32,579 nucleotides of DNA. It comes from Streptomyces novaecaesareae (GTDB taxonomy: Bacteria; Actinomycetota; Actinomycetes; Streptomycetales; Streptomycetaceae). A program made the position numbers and the translations under genes. The stretch lies in contig NZ_JNWQ01000076.1 in assembly GCF_000716875.1 (NCBI RefSeq), positions 1 through 32,579 on the forward strand, given 5' to 3'. Positions 9,260-16,314 of the stretch are shown piece by piece. Below the pieces are notes generated by a model. The model was not told the origin of the DNA. It saw only the letters and a program-made list of their open reading frames with translations, and did not search any database. Position 1 is the stretch's first letter. Every line of letters starts with the position of its first letter.

Positions 9260-9400
9260 CAACGGCAGCGCCGAAGCGGGCTCGGCAGGCCGAGCCGTTC
9301 ACGCCGGCGGGACTGGACAACCGGCCTCCCGGCCCATAGCTGACACCCAATAAACGTGGGGCCCGTCGAAACAGATGACGCCGCAGGTTCTGTCGGCATG

Positions 9401-9433
9401 CCCATTTCCCGCGAATCCGGGCCCATTTCCGCG
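9401..9433 (+). repeat. Tandem pair of the same direct repeat (downstream of integrase)
   Basis: CCCATTTCCCGCG at 9401-9413 and CCCATTTCCGCG at 9422-9433 are spaced 21 bases apart, two helical turns, between the integrase stop and the tRNA-derived core site. The second matches the copy at 7901-7912 exactly. Same-face spacing is typical of bound protein pairs, but binding is not shown. Confidence 0.4.
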
Positions 9434-9549
9434 CCGAAGAGGCGGCCGGTCCGCGATCGACGACGCTCGGATGCCCGATCGGATAAACAAATGCCCCGTC
9501 ACGACCGGACGGAGGAGCTCAACCTGCAGAAACGCGCTCAGCGGGACAA

Positions 9550-9567
9550 CGTGAACGAGCGTTCACG
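9550..9567. promoter_or_regulatory. Palindrome resembling an actinobacterial LexA (SOS) box
   Basis: CGTGAAC-GAGC-GTTCACG is a perfect 7-base inverted repeat with a 4-base centre. Its core GAACGAGCGTTC fits the GAAC-N4-GTTC pattern of Gram-positive LexA boxes. No gene starts nearby on either strand, so a regulatory role here is doubtful. It could equally be an integrase or excisionase site. Confidence 0.35.
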
Positions 9568-9593
9568 ACCACACTGCGACCACCAAAGGAAAA

Positions 9594-9624
9594 GGCCGTT
9601 CTCATCATTTCGATAAGAACGGCC
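9594..9624 (-). terminator. Rho-independent terminator following tRNA-Pro on the minus strand
   Basis: GGCCGTTCT (9594-9602) pairs perfectly with AGAACGGCC (9616-9624). Read on the minus strand, the hairpin is followed by TTTTCCTTTG. It lies 18 bases past the CCA end of the tRNA-Pro fragment, as expected for the native terminator of that tRNA gene. Confidence 0.75.
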
Positions 9625-9642
9625 TCCGACCTGCGAAAACGC

Positions 9643-9687
9643 TGGTCGGGACGACAGGATTTGAACCTGCGACCCCTTGACCCCCAG
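9643..9687 (-). other. Attachment-site scar: 3' half of tRNA-Pro(GGG)
   Basis: On the minus strand, 9687 to 9643 reads CTGGGGGTCAAGG, then the T-arm GGTTCAAATCC, then the acceptor 3' strand GTCCCGACCA. This is the anticodon loop (GGG) through the CCA end of tRNA-Pro. The 5' half (D-arm and acceptor 5' strand) is absent: upstream bases (9688-9725) cannot pair with the acceptor or anticodon stem. Integrases of pSAM2-type elements recombine at exactly this part of tRNA-Pro, so this is an att core and not a working tRNA gene. Confidence 0.85.
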
Positions 9688-10021
9688 CGGTCGAGAGGGA
9701 GTCCGACCAGTGTTCGTCAGTCCAAGTCCCGCAGGCCAGGGCCTACTTCGTCCGCCACGCATGACGCCTGATGCCACCTCATGACACCCATTCCGTGAGA
9801 GGCGCGTGAGAGGCGGCGGACGACGGGGAGTTCGACAGTGACTTGCCTCACACCCCCGTGGTAGCTCCGATCAGCTCCCTCGAGTGCCCCACCGCTCGCC
9901 GTTTCAGGCCGCGACCCCGCAGCAGCCTGGAGACGGACCCCGATGGCCGGCGGCGTGGATTGCGTCATACAGCCAGTCCGGGCACCCCGCAGAATCAGGC
10001 CCTGCGGAGAAACCACCACTG
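9688..10021. other. Intergenic/decayed stretch right of the att core
   Basis: No supported gene or RNA. It separates the tRNA scar from the frameshifted gene fragment ending at 10,022. Open frames crossing it lack codon bias and recognisable sequence. Confidence 0.45.
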
Positions 10022-10488
10022 TCAGTCCTGGACCTCGACTTCGACGGCCGCGCGGATCTCCAGGGTGCGCTGGGCCAGATCCTCCGGGCGGGTGTCACCC
10101 TTCCCGTCGATGACGCCACCGACCGTCCGCCCATACGCAGATGGTCCGGGATTCGGCCGGCCCTGCCAGGACCGCGCAGTCGAGCGCGCCGCCGAGCGGG
10201 CCTGCCGGGTAGTCCTGGCGGCCTTTCAGGCTCTCACCAGTCTCGCTGGACACATCGGCCCCCCAGACTGCACCGAACTGCCGGTCCAACTCCTCCCGGG
10301 CGTCGGGGAAGCTCCCGGTCATCCCGACCACCAGCAGAGTGCTGCGGTCCGACCCGGCGGACCCGTAACCCGCCACCGACACGTCCCGGTAGCGGCTCAA
10401 CGCGGTCAAGTTCTTCTGGAGGCGGCCACGCTCCGCCGCGACCACCCCGTCGTCCGGCATCCGCTGCTGGTCGCCGATCCGGTCCGCT
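10022..10488 (-). pseudogene. Frameshifted C-terminal part of a Streptomyces membrane/lipoprotein family
   Basis: On the minus strand one frame reads RYRDVSVAGYGSAGSDRSTL, then LLVVGMTGSF, AGPLGGALDCAVL and CVWADGR. This resembles the C-terminal domain common in Streptomyces membrane-anchored or lipo-proteins (an A-G-P-L-G-G...C then C-x-W-A-D pattern). Right after WADGR, near 10,125, the sense continues in a different frame (GGVIDGKGDTRPEDLAQ, ending EVEVQD at TGA 10,022-10,024), so bases were lost there. The N-terminal anchor is missing: at about 10,489 the sequence changes abruptly into an RHS fragment. It cannot encode a normal product. Confidence 0.65.
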
Positions 10489-10660
10489 AGTGGTGCCGGT
10501 GTCGGGGTCGGTCGCCGAGGTCTGGCGGCCGCGCAGGTCGTAGCCGTAGGACCAGGTGTTGCCGCTGCTGTCGGTCCGGGACGCGGTCAGGCCAGCCGGA
10601 GTGAAGGCGTAGCTCGTAACGTCCGCGTCGGCCGGGTTGCCGGTCGGCGCGGGGTACTGG
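10489..10660 (-). pseudogene. Relic of RHS protein: YD-repeat segment
   Basis: The minus-strand frame reads DVTSYAFTPAGLTAS, then RTDSSGNTWSYGYD, then LRGRQTSATDPDTGTT. These are two typical YD-type repeats (G-x-x-x-x-x-Y-x-Y-D-x-x-G-R). The fragment covers about 57 codons with no start or stop of its own. It abuts a foreign fragment at the ACTAGCGG junction (about 10,489) on one side and a SWIM-associated fragment on the other. With the relic at 783-1010 it is the second RHS piece in this window, in the opposite orientation. Confidence 0.65.
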
Positions 10661-10930
10661 AGACGGCCACCGCGCTGGTCGACGCCGGGCGGGCCGGCAC
10701 GGTCGTTCGGACGCTGCGCACCGCCGTGGACCGGGTCACCCGTGCGCTGATGCACCTGGACGACTCCTCCGGCATCGTCGGCGATGCGCTGCAGGAACTC
10801 ACCGACCTCTACGCCCGCGCGCTGAAGCAGGCCCTGCCCGCCAACCCCAAGACGCTCGCGTCATGGCTGGTCGCGGCGCAGTTCGACGGCCCCGGCTGGC
10901 CCCGTATCCACCTGCGAGCGTTCGCGCCTG
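10654..10930 (+). pseudogene. Fragment of a SWIM zinc-finger-associated protein
   Basis: The plus-strand frame reads VLETATALVDAGRAGTVVR, then AVDRVTRALMHLDDSSGIVG, LQELTDLYARALKQA and ASWLVAAQFDGPGWPRIHL. These are helical-repeat phrases I recognise from the C-terminal half of Streptomyces SWIM zinc-finger family proteins (the D-D-S-S-G-I-V-G-D and F-D-G-P-G-W-P motifs). The SWIM finger itself and the C-terminal end are missing, and sense is lost after about 10,930. The in-frame GTG at 10,726 has no convincing ribosome site, so I treat this as a truncated relic. Confidence 0.6.
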
Positions 10931-11050
10931 CCGGAGCAAATCGCTCGCCCCGACATACGCCGAACCGACCGACTCGGCGGCCTCCTCCACGTGTACCAAC
11001 GTGCCGCCTGAACAGAGCATATGAGGTGCTCGGAAAGCTCTGCGCCGCCG

Positions 11051-11944
11051 TCAGCGGTCGGCGTCCTGCACGCCGCGATCACGCAACAGGTGGCGCTCGA
11101 TCGGAGCCATGAAGGCCAGTTCGATGGCAATACCAACTATGAGAATGAGGAGGATACCGAGCAGGACGCCAGGCATGTCGGCTGCCTCGCGTCGGCTCTG
11201 CAGGTAGCGGCCGAGGCCCAGCTCCGGGGAAGACGCGATGAGTTCGGCCGCCATCAGGGAGCGCCAGGAGAACGCCCAGCCCTGCTTGAGCCCGGCCAGG
11301 TAGCCGGGCAGCGCGGCCGGGATCAGCACATGTCGGACGCCGGCCAAGCCGGTGGCGCCCATGGTGCGCCCGGCCCGCAGGAACAGCGGCGGCACCTGGT
11401 CGATGCCCGCGACCAGGCCGTTGGCGACGGAGGGGACTGAGCCGAGGAGGATCACGGCATAGATCGCCACGTTGTCCGGGCCGAGCCAGATGACGGCCGC
11501 GGGCACCCAGGCGACCGAGGGCAGCGACTGCAGGCCCTGGAGCACCGGGCCGATCGCAGTGCGCACCGGCTTGACCCGGGCGACGACCAGGCCGATCGGG
11601 GTGCCGATGACGACGGCCAGCAGGAAGCCGGACAGGCCCCGCCACACGCTGGTCCAGACGATCGGCAACAGCGTTTCCTGGCACCAGAGTTCGTCCAGCG
11701 AGTGCCAGACCATAGCGGGACCGGGCAGCTTGTCGGCATCGGTGAGCCCGAGGACGAATACGAGCTGCCACAGGCCGAGCACCAGACCGACGACGATCAA
11801 CGGAGGAAGCGCCCGCTCCCGCACGATCCGGGCGATCGGGGCGCCCCGGGCGGCGACCCCGTCCAGCACATCGAGGCCGGCGCCGACCTCAGCGCTGTCG
11901 GAGGCGTCCTTCTCCAGGACGGCGGCGGTGTCAGTGCTGGACAT
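11051..11944 (-). CDS. ABC transporter permease, sulfonate/taurine/nitrate type (SsuC-like)
   Basis: A 297-residue inner-membrane permease with about six hydrophobic segments. It has the binding-protein-dependent EAA-type loop near residues 205-225 (RAGRTMGATGLAGVRHVLIP) that docks on the ATPase, and an AELIASSPELGLGR motif usual in SsuC/TauC/NrtB permeases. The ATG start lies 13 bases inside the end of the ATPase gene, so the two are translationally coupled. The N-terminal 45 residues are hydrophilic. In Streptomyces such a pair normally sits beside cysD/cysN with a lipoprotein binding protein. Here the binding-protein gene is absent from the window. The likely role is uptake of an oxidised sulfur compound, possibly feeding PAPS supply for the cluster (inference). 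Confidence 0.85.
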   Translation of the reverse strand: MSSTDTAAVLEKDASDSAEVGAGLDVLDGVAARGAPIARIVRERALPPLIVVGLVLGLWQLVFVLGLTDADKLPGPAMVWHSLDELWCQETLLPIVWTSVWRGLSGFLLAVVIGTPIGLVVARVKPVRTAIGPVLQGLQSLPSVAWVPAAVIWLGPDNVAIYAVILLGSVPSVANGLVAGIDQVPPLFLRAGRTMGATGLAGVRHVLIPAALPGYLAGLKQGWAFSWRSLMAAELIASSPELGLGRYLQSRREAADMPGVLLGILLILIVGIAIELAFMAPIERHLLRDRGVQDADR

Positions 11945-12731
11945 GGCGACGGATCTCCCCACGCAGTTCTTCGGTGATCTCGATGGACAGGTCGGCGACG
12001 CCGGAGGACTCGATGCGGCGCGGCTGGGGCAGGTCGATCCGCCATTCGCGGGCGACCCGGCCGGGCCGGGAGGAGAGCAGGACGACGCGCTGGGCCAGGC
12101 GGACGGCCTCGCGCACGTTGTGGGTGACGAACAGGACGGACAGCTGCCGTTCGGCCCAGATGCGGGTGATCTCGTCGTGCAGGACGTCGCGGGTGATGGC
12201 GTCGAGCGCGGCGAACGGCTCGTCCATCAGCAGCACCTTGCTGCCCTGGGCGAGGGCGCGGGCCATCGCCACGCGCTGGCGCATGCCGCCGGACAGCTCG
12301 TGCACCCGCTTGCCGTACGCGCCGGCCAGGCGGACGAGTTCGAGTAGGCGCTCGGCCTCGGCGCGGCGCTCGGGGCGGGGGACGCCGGCCAGCTTGAGGG
12401 CCAGCTCGATGTTCTTCCCGGCAGTGAGCCAGGGGAACAGCGCGTGTTCCTGGAACATCAGCGCGGGGCGGCCGCCGGGCACCTCGATGCTGCCGCGGCT
12501 GGGCTTGTCCAGGCCGGCGACCAGGTTGAGCAGGGTGGACTTGCCGCAGCCCGAGGCGCCGAGCAGGGTGACGAACTCGCCGGGAGCGACGTCGAGGGTG
12601 ATGTCGTCCAGCACGTGGGTCCGGGCGCCCGAGCGGCCGAAGGACTTGTGCACGTGCGAGATCCGGACGGCGGGCACGCCGCCCGCCACACGGCCGGTCA
12701 CGGCCTGTGGAGTGGTCAGGACCGGGGTCAA
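11931..12731 (-). CDS. ABC transporter ATPase, sulfonate/taurine/nitrate type (SsuB-like)
   Basis: A 266-residue nucleotide-binding subunit. Walker A is GASGCGKST (58-66), the Q-loop is MFQEHALFPW, the signature is LSGGMRQR (147-153), Walker B is VLLMDEPFAALD (166-177) and the switch is THN. All are intact. The start is an unusual TTG at 12,731, supported by AGGAGG six bases upstream; no better ATG lies nearby. It begins 58 bases after the polyprenyl synthase stop on the same strand, close enough to be co-transcribed with the biosynthetic operon. It pairs with the permease that follows. SsuB-like ATPases serve sulfonate, taurine or nitrate import, and sulfur supply is favoured by the CysC/CysD/sulfotransferase context, as inference. 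Confidence 0.9.
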   Translation of the reverse strand: MTPVLTTPQAVTGRVAGGVPAVRISHVHKSFGRSGARTHVLDDITLDVAPGEFVTLLGASGCGKSTLLNLVAGLDKPSRGSIEVPGGRPALMFQEHALFPWLTAGKNIELALKLAGVPRPERRAEAERLLELVRLAGAYGKRVHELSGGMRQRVAMARALAQGSKVLLMDEPFAALDAITRDVLHDEITRIWAERQLSVLFVTHNVREAVRLAQRVVLLSSRPGRVAREWRIDLPQPRRIESSGVADLSIEITEELRGEIRRHVQH

Positions 12732-12789
12732 AGGGCACCTCCTGGATCGCTGGGGTCCTGCGGCCGGGCGTCAGGCCGTTCTGCCGCCC

Positions 12790-13887
12790 TCACCGCTCGC
12801 GGTAGGCGATCTCGACCGCGTACCCGGCCAACTCGCGCTGCCACGAAGGGTCCAGATCAGCGGTCCGGACGGCGTTCCGCGCCTCCCGGACCAGTCCGCC
12901 GATGCGCTCCTCCACCGCGGCCTGGGCGCCGGTTGCGGCCAGCCGCTCGCCGAGCTCCGCGGGATCCCCGCTGCGGACGAGCTCGCCGATCCGCTCGTCG
13001 TGCTGCATCGCCGCCGACAGCAGCAGCGTCATACGAGCGTTCCCGAAGTCCTGCCGGGCGGGCTTCCCGCTGAGCGAGCTGTCGCCGAACGCGTCGATCA
13101 GGTCGTCGCGCAGCTGGAAGGCTTCACCCAGAGCCGCCCCGTAGGCCTCGAACGGTGCGGCGAGATCGGGCCTGTCGGCCAGCGCGGCTCCGAGCAGCAG
13201 CGGCCGCATGATCGTGTACCGACCGGACTTCAGGTCGGCGACCACTCGGGCGAGCCGGGGGTCGGGGACGCCCTCGGCCGCCGCGGCGAGGTCGAGCATC
13301 TGGCCGGCGACCAGCTCGGTCCGCAGCTCGAACCATTCCGCCTTCGCGGCCGCGGGCAGGTCCGCCATGAGCTGGTCGGCGTACACCCAGGCCAGATCGC
13401 CGGCCAGGATCGCGACCGACTCGCCGTACCGAGCGGCTCCGCCCTGCCAGCGGCGGGCCCGGTGGATGCGGGTCTGCGCGGTGTGGACCGTCGGCCGGGC
13501 CCGTCTCTCCTCGGACTCGTCCATGACGTCGTCGTGGATGAGGGCCGCGGCGTGCAGCAGTTCCAGCGCCGCCGCTGCCCGCACCGGCGCCTGGTCCGGC
13601 CGCCCGCCCGCAGCGAGGTAGCCGGCCAGGCAGAACCGCGGGCGGAGCCGCTTGCCACCCGCGGCGATCAGCCGAGCCACCTCCCGGACCGGCACGGCAG
13701 CCCGGTCGTCGATTCCGGCCCACCGCGCCAGCTGATCGGAGAGGAGACCGGCGAGCAGGTCCTCGACCTGGCTCAGCATCGTCCGGAGGCCGTCCGCCGG
13801 TTCGGGGTGCCTCTCCCGCGCGGCGGGCCGCGGCATCGCGGGCGCCGGAACGGTGCCGACGGGCAGTGGTCGCGATTCGGTGGTCAC
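12790..13887 (-). CDS. Polyprenyl (isoprenyl) diphosphate synthase with Pro/Ala-rich N-terminal extension
   Basis: A 365-residue trans-prenyltransferase that condenses IPP with allylic diphosphates. The first aspartate-rich motif is DDVMD (119-123), the second DDLID (261-265), and GGKRLRP (77-83) is the IPP-binding segment. Small residues (Ala) four to six positions before the first motif suggest a C15-C20 or longer product, but chain length cannot be fixed. The GTG start at 13,887 overlaps the P450 stop as GTGA, so the two are coupled. The first 32 residues (TTESRPLPVGTVPAPAMPR and on) look disordered and rich in Pro and Ala. Disordered N-terminal extensions direct cargo, including prenyl/terpene enzymes, into Family 2 encapsulins, so this is the best cargo candidate here (inference). 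It should supply the neighbouring terpene synthase. Confidence 0.92.
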   Translation of the reverse strand: MTTESRPLPVGTVPAPAMPRPAARERHPEPADGLRTMLSQVEDLLAGLLSDQLARWAGIDDRAAVPVREVARLIAAGGKRLRPRFCLAGYLAAGGRPDQAPVRAAAALELLHAAALIHDDVMDESEERRARPTVHTAQTRIHRARRWQGGAARYGESVAILAGDLAWVYADQLMADLPAAAKAEWFELRTELVAGQMLDLAAAAEGVPDPRLARVVADLKSGRYTIMRPLLLGAALADRPDLAAPFEAYGAALGEAFQLRDDLIDAFGDSSLSGKPARQDFGNARMTLLLSAAMQHDERIGELVRSGDPAELGERLAATGAQAAVEERIGGLVREARNAVRTADLDPSWQRELAGYAVEIAYRER

Positions 13888-15254
13888 GGTCGGTGGGCTC
13901 CCCTGGCCTGGACGAGCATGCGTGGTTCCCGTGGCCGGAGGGTGGAGGCCGCGACCGGCGCCGCCGGGTGGTCGGACGTCGGCCGCAGTCGCCAGCGGCC
14001 GGCTAGCGTGGCGAGGGCGATCATCATCTCGACGTGGGCGAAGGACTCGCCGATGCACTTGCGGACACCGGTGCCGAACGGGAGGTAGGCGTCCCGGGGG
14101 ATCTCCCGGGCCCGCTCCGGCAGCCAGCGGTCGGGGTCGAAGCGGCCGGGGTCGGCGAAGGAGGCCGGGTCGCGGTGGAGGCCGTACGGGCTGAAGAAGA
14201 CGTCGGCACCGGCCGGGATGCGATGGCTGCCGAGCCGGACGTCGTCCACGGCCCGGCGGGTCAGGATCCAGCCGACCGGGTACATCCGCAGGACCTCCTG
14301 CACCACCCGGGTCAGGTACGGCAGCCGGGGGAGGTCGGCGTACGCGGCCGGCCGGCTCGCCAGGACTTCGTCGACCTCGTCGTGCACCCGCTGTTCCACC
14401 TCGGGGTGCACGGCCAACATGATCAGCGCCCAGTGCAGCACGGTGGCGGAGGTCTCCGTCCCGGCGACCATCATCGAGCGGATCTCGTCGTGGACCTGCC
14501 GGTCGTCCATGGCGTCCCCGGTGTCGGGGTCCCGGGCCAGGAGCAGCGACAGCAGGTCGCCGTGGTCGGTACCGTCGTCCCGGTACTTCTGGATCAGCCC
14601 GTCGACGAGGTCGTACAGGCGCCGCAGGGCCGCTTCCTCCCGACGGTTCACCGGGAGCGGCAGCCGGTGGACGAATCCGACCGGGATGAAGGCCCGCCTG
14701 GCCACGCCGGCCACCAGCAGCGGGAGCGAGCGCCGGATCTCGGTCGCCGTCTCCGGGGCGAGCCCGCGGAAGAGCGTGTCGGCCAGGATGTCCATGGTCA
14801 GGTCGTGCAGGTCCCTGGCGAGGTCGACGGCGGCGCCGTCCTGCCAGCTGTCCCGCAGCCGGGCCGCCAGGTCGGAGACCGTGACCGCGTACGACGCCAC
14901 CCGGGTGTGGGCGAACGCCGGCTGGGTCAGTCGCCGCTGGCGCAGGTGCAGGGCGCCGTTGGATGCGGCCAGCCCGTTGCCGAGCAACCTGGCGGAGTGC
15001 TTGAACAGCGGGCCGCCCTTCTCGAAGTGCCGTTGCTTCCCGACCAGCAGTTCCCGCACCAGCCCGGGGGCGTTCACCATGTACGCCGCCCTGGTGCCCA
15101 TCCGGAAGGCGACGATCTCGCCGTGATCGCGGAGCGACTCGACGAAACCGAGCGGACTGCGGAGCATCTCCAGGCTGTGCCCGAGCAGGGGCACACCGCC
15201 GGGCAGTCGGGGGCAGGGCAGTGCCGGGTCGGGCGCTCTGTGGTCGATCACCAT
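13884..15254 (-). CDS. Cytochrome P450, probably terpene-oxidising
   Basis: A 456-residue bacterial P450. The I-helix oxygen-activation motif is AGTETSA (264-270), the K-helix ExxR is Glu320-Arg323, the PERF-like segment is DPDRWLPER, and the heme loop is FGTGVRKCIGE with Cys400 as the thiolate ligand. The overall style (AGTETS, RRLTQPAF, a long substrate-binding N-terminal half) resembles Streptomyces sesquiterpene oxidases such as PtlI/CYP183-like enzymes more than macrolide P450s. It begins nine bases after the terpene synthase stop and ends in a GTGA overlap with the prenyl synthase. That arrangement makes it the likely oxidase of the terpene product. It needs ferredoxin and reductase partners, which are not encoded in the window. 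Confidence 0.93.
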   Translation of the reverse strand: MVIDHRAPDPALPCPRLPGGVPLLGHSLEMLRSPLGFVESLRDHGEIVAFRMGTRAAYMVNAPGLVRELLVGKQRHFEKGGPLFKHSARLLGNGLAASNGALHLRQRRLTQPAFAHTRVASYAVTVSDLAARLRDSWQDGAAVDLARDLHDLTMDILADTLFRGLAPETATEIRRSLPLLVAGVARRAFIPVGFVHRLPLPVNRREEAALRRLYDLVDGLIQKYRDDGTDHGDLLSLLLARDPDTGDAMDDRQVHDEIRSMMVAGTETSATVLHWALIMLAVHPEVEQRVHDEVDEVLASRPAAYADLPRLPYLTRVVQEVLRMYPVGWILTRRAVDDVRLGSHRIPAGADVFFSPYGLHRDPASFADPGRFDPDRWLPERAREIPRDAYLPFGTGVRKCIGESFAHVEMMIALATLAGRWRLRPTSDHPAAPVAASTLRPREPRMLVQARGAHRP

Positions 15255-15263
15255 GACGTCCCC

Positions 15264-16289
15264 CTAGACGATGGTCAGATAGCGCGGCCGCCGGGCCGGG
15301 ACACCGGCGCGCGCGCCCTGCGCGGAGTAGCGTGAGGTCGCGGCGCTCCAGTCGTAGGTCACCCTCAACTGGTGCTGCATCGCAAGGACATGACGACCCG
15401 TCACAACTCGTTCGGCGGCGCCGAGCCCCATTCGCTCGCACAGCGCGGGTATCCCGTCCGCCACCCGCAGGAACCTCGTCGAGCGCTCGTGCACCCAGCG
15501 CCGGATCCGCTCGATCGCCGCCGCCCGGTCCAGGCCCTCCCGGCGCTCCAGCACGAGCACCAGGTTGTGGGTGTCCCCGCGAGCCTGTTCGTGCTCCACC
15601 GAGTGGACGTCGTTGCAGCAGGCGAGGATCTCGATCTGCAGCCGGGCCAGTCCGCGGACGGGGGCGCTGGCCAGCACCTGGTCGGGTACTTCGTAGCGGC
15701 CCGCCCGTTCGGCGGCGTCGAGGTAGAGGTACATGGCCATCGTCTCCCTCCGGAGCGCGAAGTACTCGGCCGTCGTGGGCACCGATCCCTCGTGACGGGC
15801 CTTGGCCTCGGCGAGGAACGAGCGGAGGAAGCGGTGCCAGTTGGCGCGGGCCCGGACCTGCCAGCCGGGGGACATCGGCCGGGCCATGCGATCCCAGAGC
15901 TCGGCCGTGGCCTCGGCGAGCGGGCCGGCCGGGTGCCGGCCCGCCCGGCCCGCCGGCCGCTCTCCCACGGACGCGGACAGCGCCTCCACGGCCGCCCTGG
16001 CGGTGTCGGGGTGGTCCCCGACCGTTCCGTCGAAGAAGTCGTCGCAGATCGCCGTCCAGGTGATGACGTCGGTCATGACGTCCAGGTCGGCGCCCCGTGC
16101 CCCGGGGCCGAATCCGGTGGCCACGTCGTCCAGCCGCAGGCTCAGGAAGTAGTCGGCGGCCTGCTCGGTGCGAGGAAGGAGGCCCAGCTCGCAGGCCCAT
16201 TCCACACCGCGTGCGCGGGCCCGCTCGACCGCCTCGGGGGCGGTGCACGGCGCGGGGAACGGCAGGTGGAAATCGATGTCGACGGGCAT
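15264..16289 (-). CDS. Class I terpene synthase (cyclase)
   Basis: A 341-residue class I terpene cyclase. The N-terminal phrase (MPVDIDFHLPFPAP) and length match bacterial sesquiterpene synthases such as pentalenene synthase. The metal-binding aspartate motif is DDFFD (83-87), the NSE triad is Asn226, Ser230 and Glu234 in NDVHSVEHE, and the C-terminal Arg-Tyr pair is at 320-321. All parts needed for Mg2+-dependent ionisation of a prenyl diphosphate are present, so it should be active. The position before the triad's last Glu is His, where Arg or Lys is common. The ATG start follows GGGGGAG. It sits between the KAS III-like gene (25-base gap) and the P450 (9-base gap). Product skeleton cannot be predicted; a C15 substrate is most likely. 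Confidence 0.93.
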   Translation of the reverse strand: MPVDIDFHLPFPAPCTAPEAVERARARGVEWACELGLLPRTEQAADYFLSLRLDDVATGFGPGARGADLDVMTDVITWTAICDDFFDGTVGDHPDTARAAVEALSASVGERPAGRAGRHPAGPLAEATAELWDRMARPMSPGWQVRARANWHRFLRSFLAEAKARHEGSVPTTAEYFALRRETMAMYLYLDAAERAGRYEVPDQVLASAPVRGLARLQIEILACCNDVHSVEHEQARGDTHNLVLVLERREGLDRAAAIERIRRWVHERSTRFLRVADGIPALCERMGLGAAERVVTGRHVLAMQHQLRVTYDWSAATSRYSAQGARAGVPARRPRYLTIV

Positions 16290-16314
16290 GAGCCCACTCC
16301 CCCTTCGTGGGTTG

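Larger units (their letters stand above)
9260..9593. other. Intergenic region between integrase and tRNA-Pro terminator
   Basis: No credible gene. It contains the direct-repeat pair at 9401-9433 and the GAAC-N4-GTTC palindrome at 9550-9567, listed separately. An open frame on the plus strand here lacks codon bias and crosses these sites. Confidence 0.5.

Noticed and set aside
9688..9733. A CGGGAC near 9730 as the 5' acceptor strand of a complete tRNA-Pro
   Set aside because: The spacing to the anticodon loop is too long, and no D-arm or 5' anticodon stem can be formed, so the tRNA is not complete.
9538..9777. Minus-strand frame over the tRNA-Pro fragment
   Set aside because: Its translation (KGSQVQILSSRPAF) is the familiar false peptide produced by reading through a tRNA T-arm.
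11974..14088. A 704-codon plus-strand open frame
   Set aside because: It is antisense to the ABC ATPase and prenyl synthase, both of which have full motif sets.
12790..16248. A 1152-codon minus-strand open frame running across prenyl synthase, P450 and terpene synthase
   Set aside because: Only its last 365 codons are real (the prenyl synthase). The rest is Arg/Pro/Gly-rich shadow sequence opposite in frame to clear P450 and terpene synthase genes.
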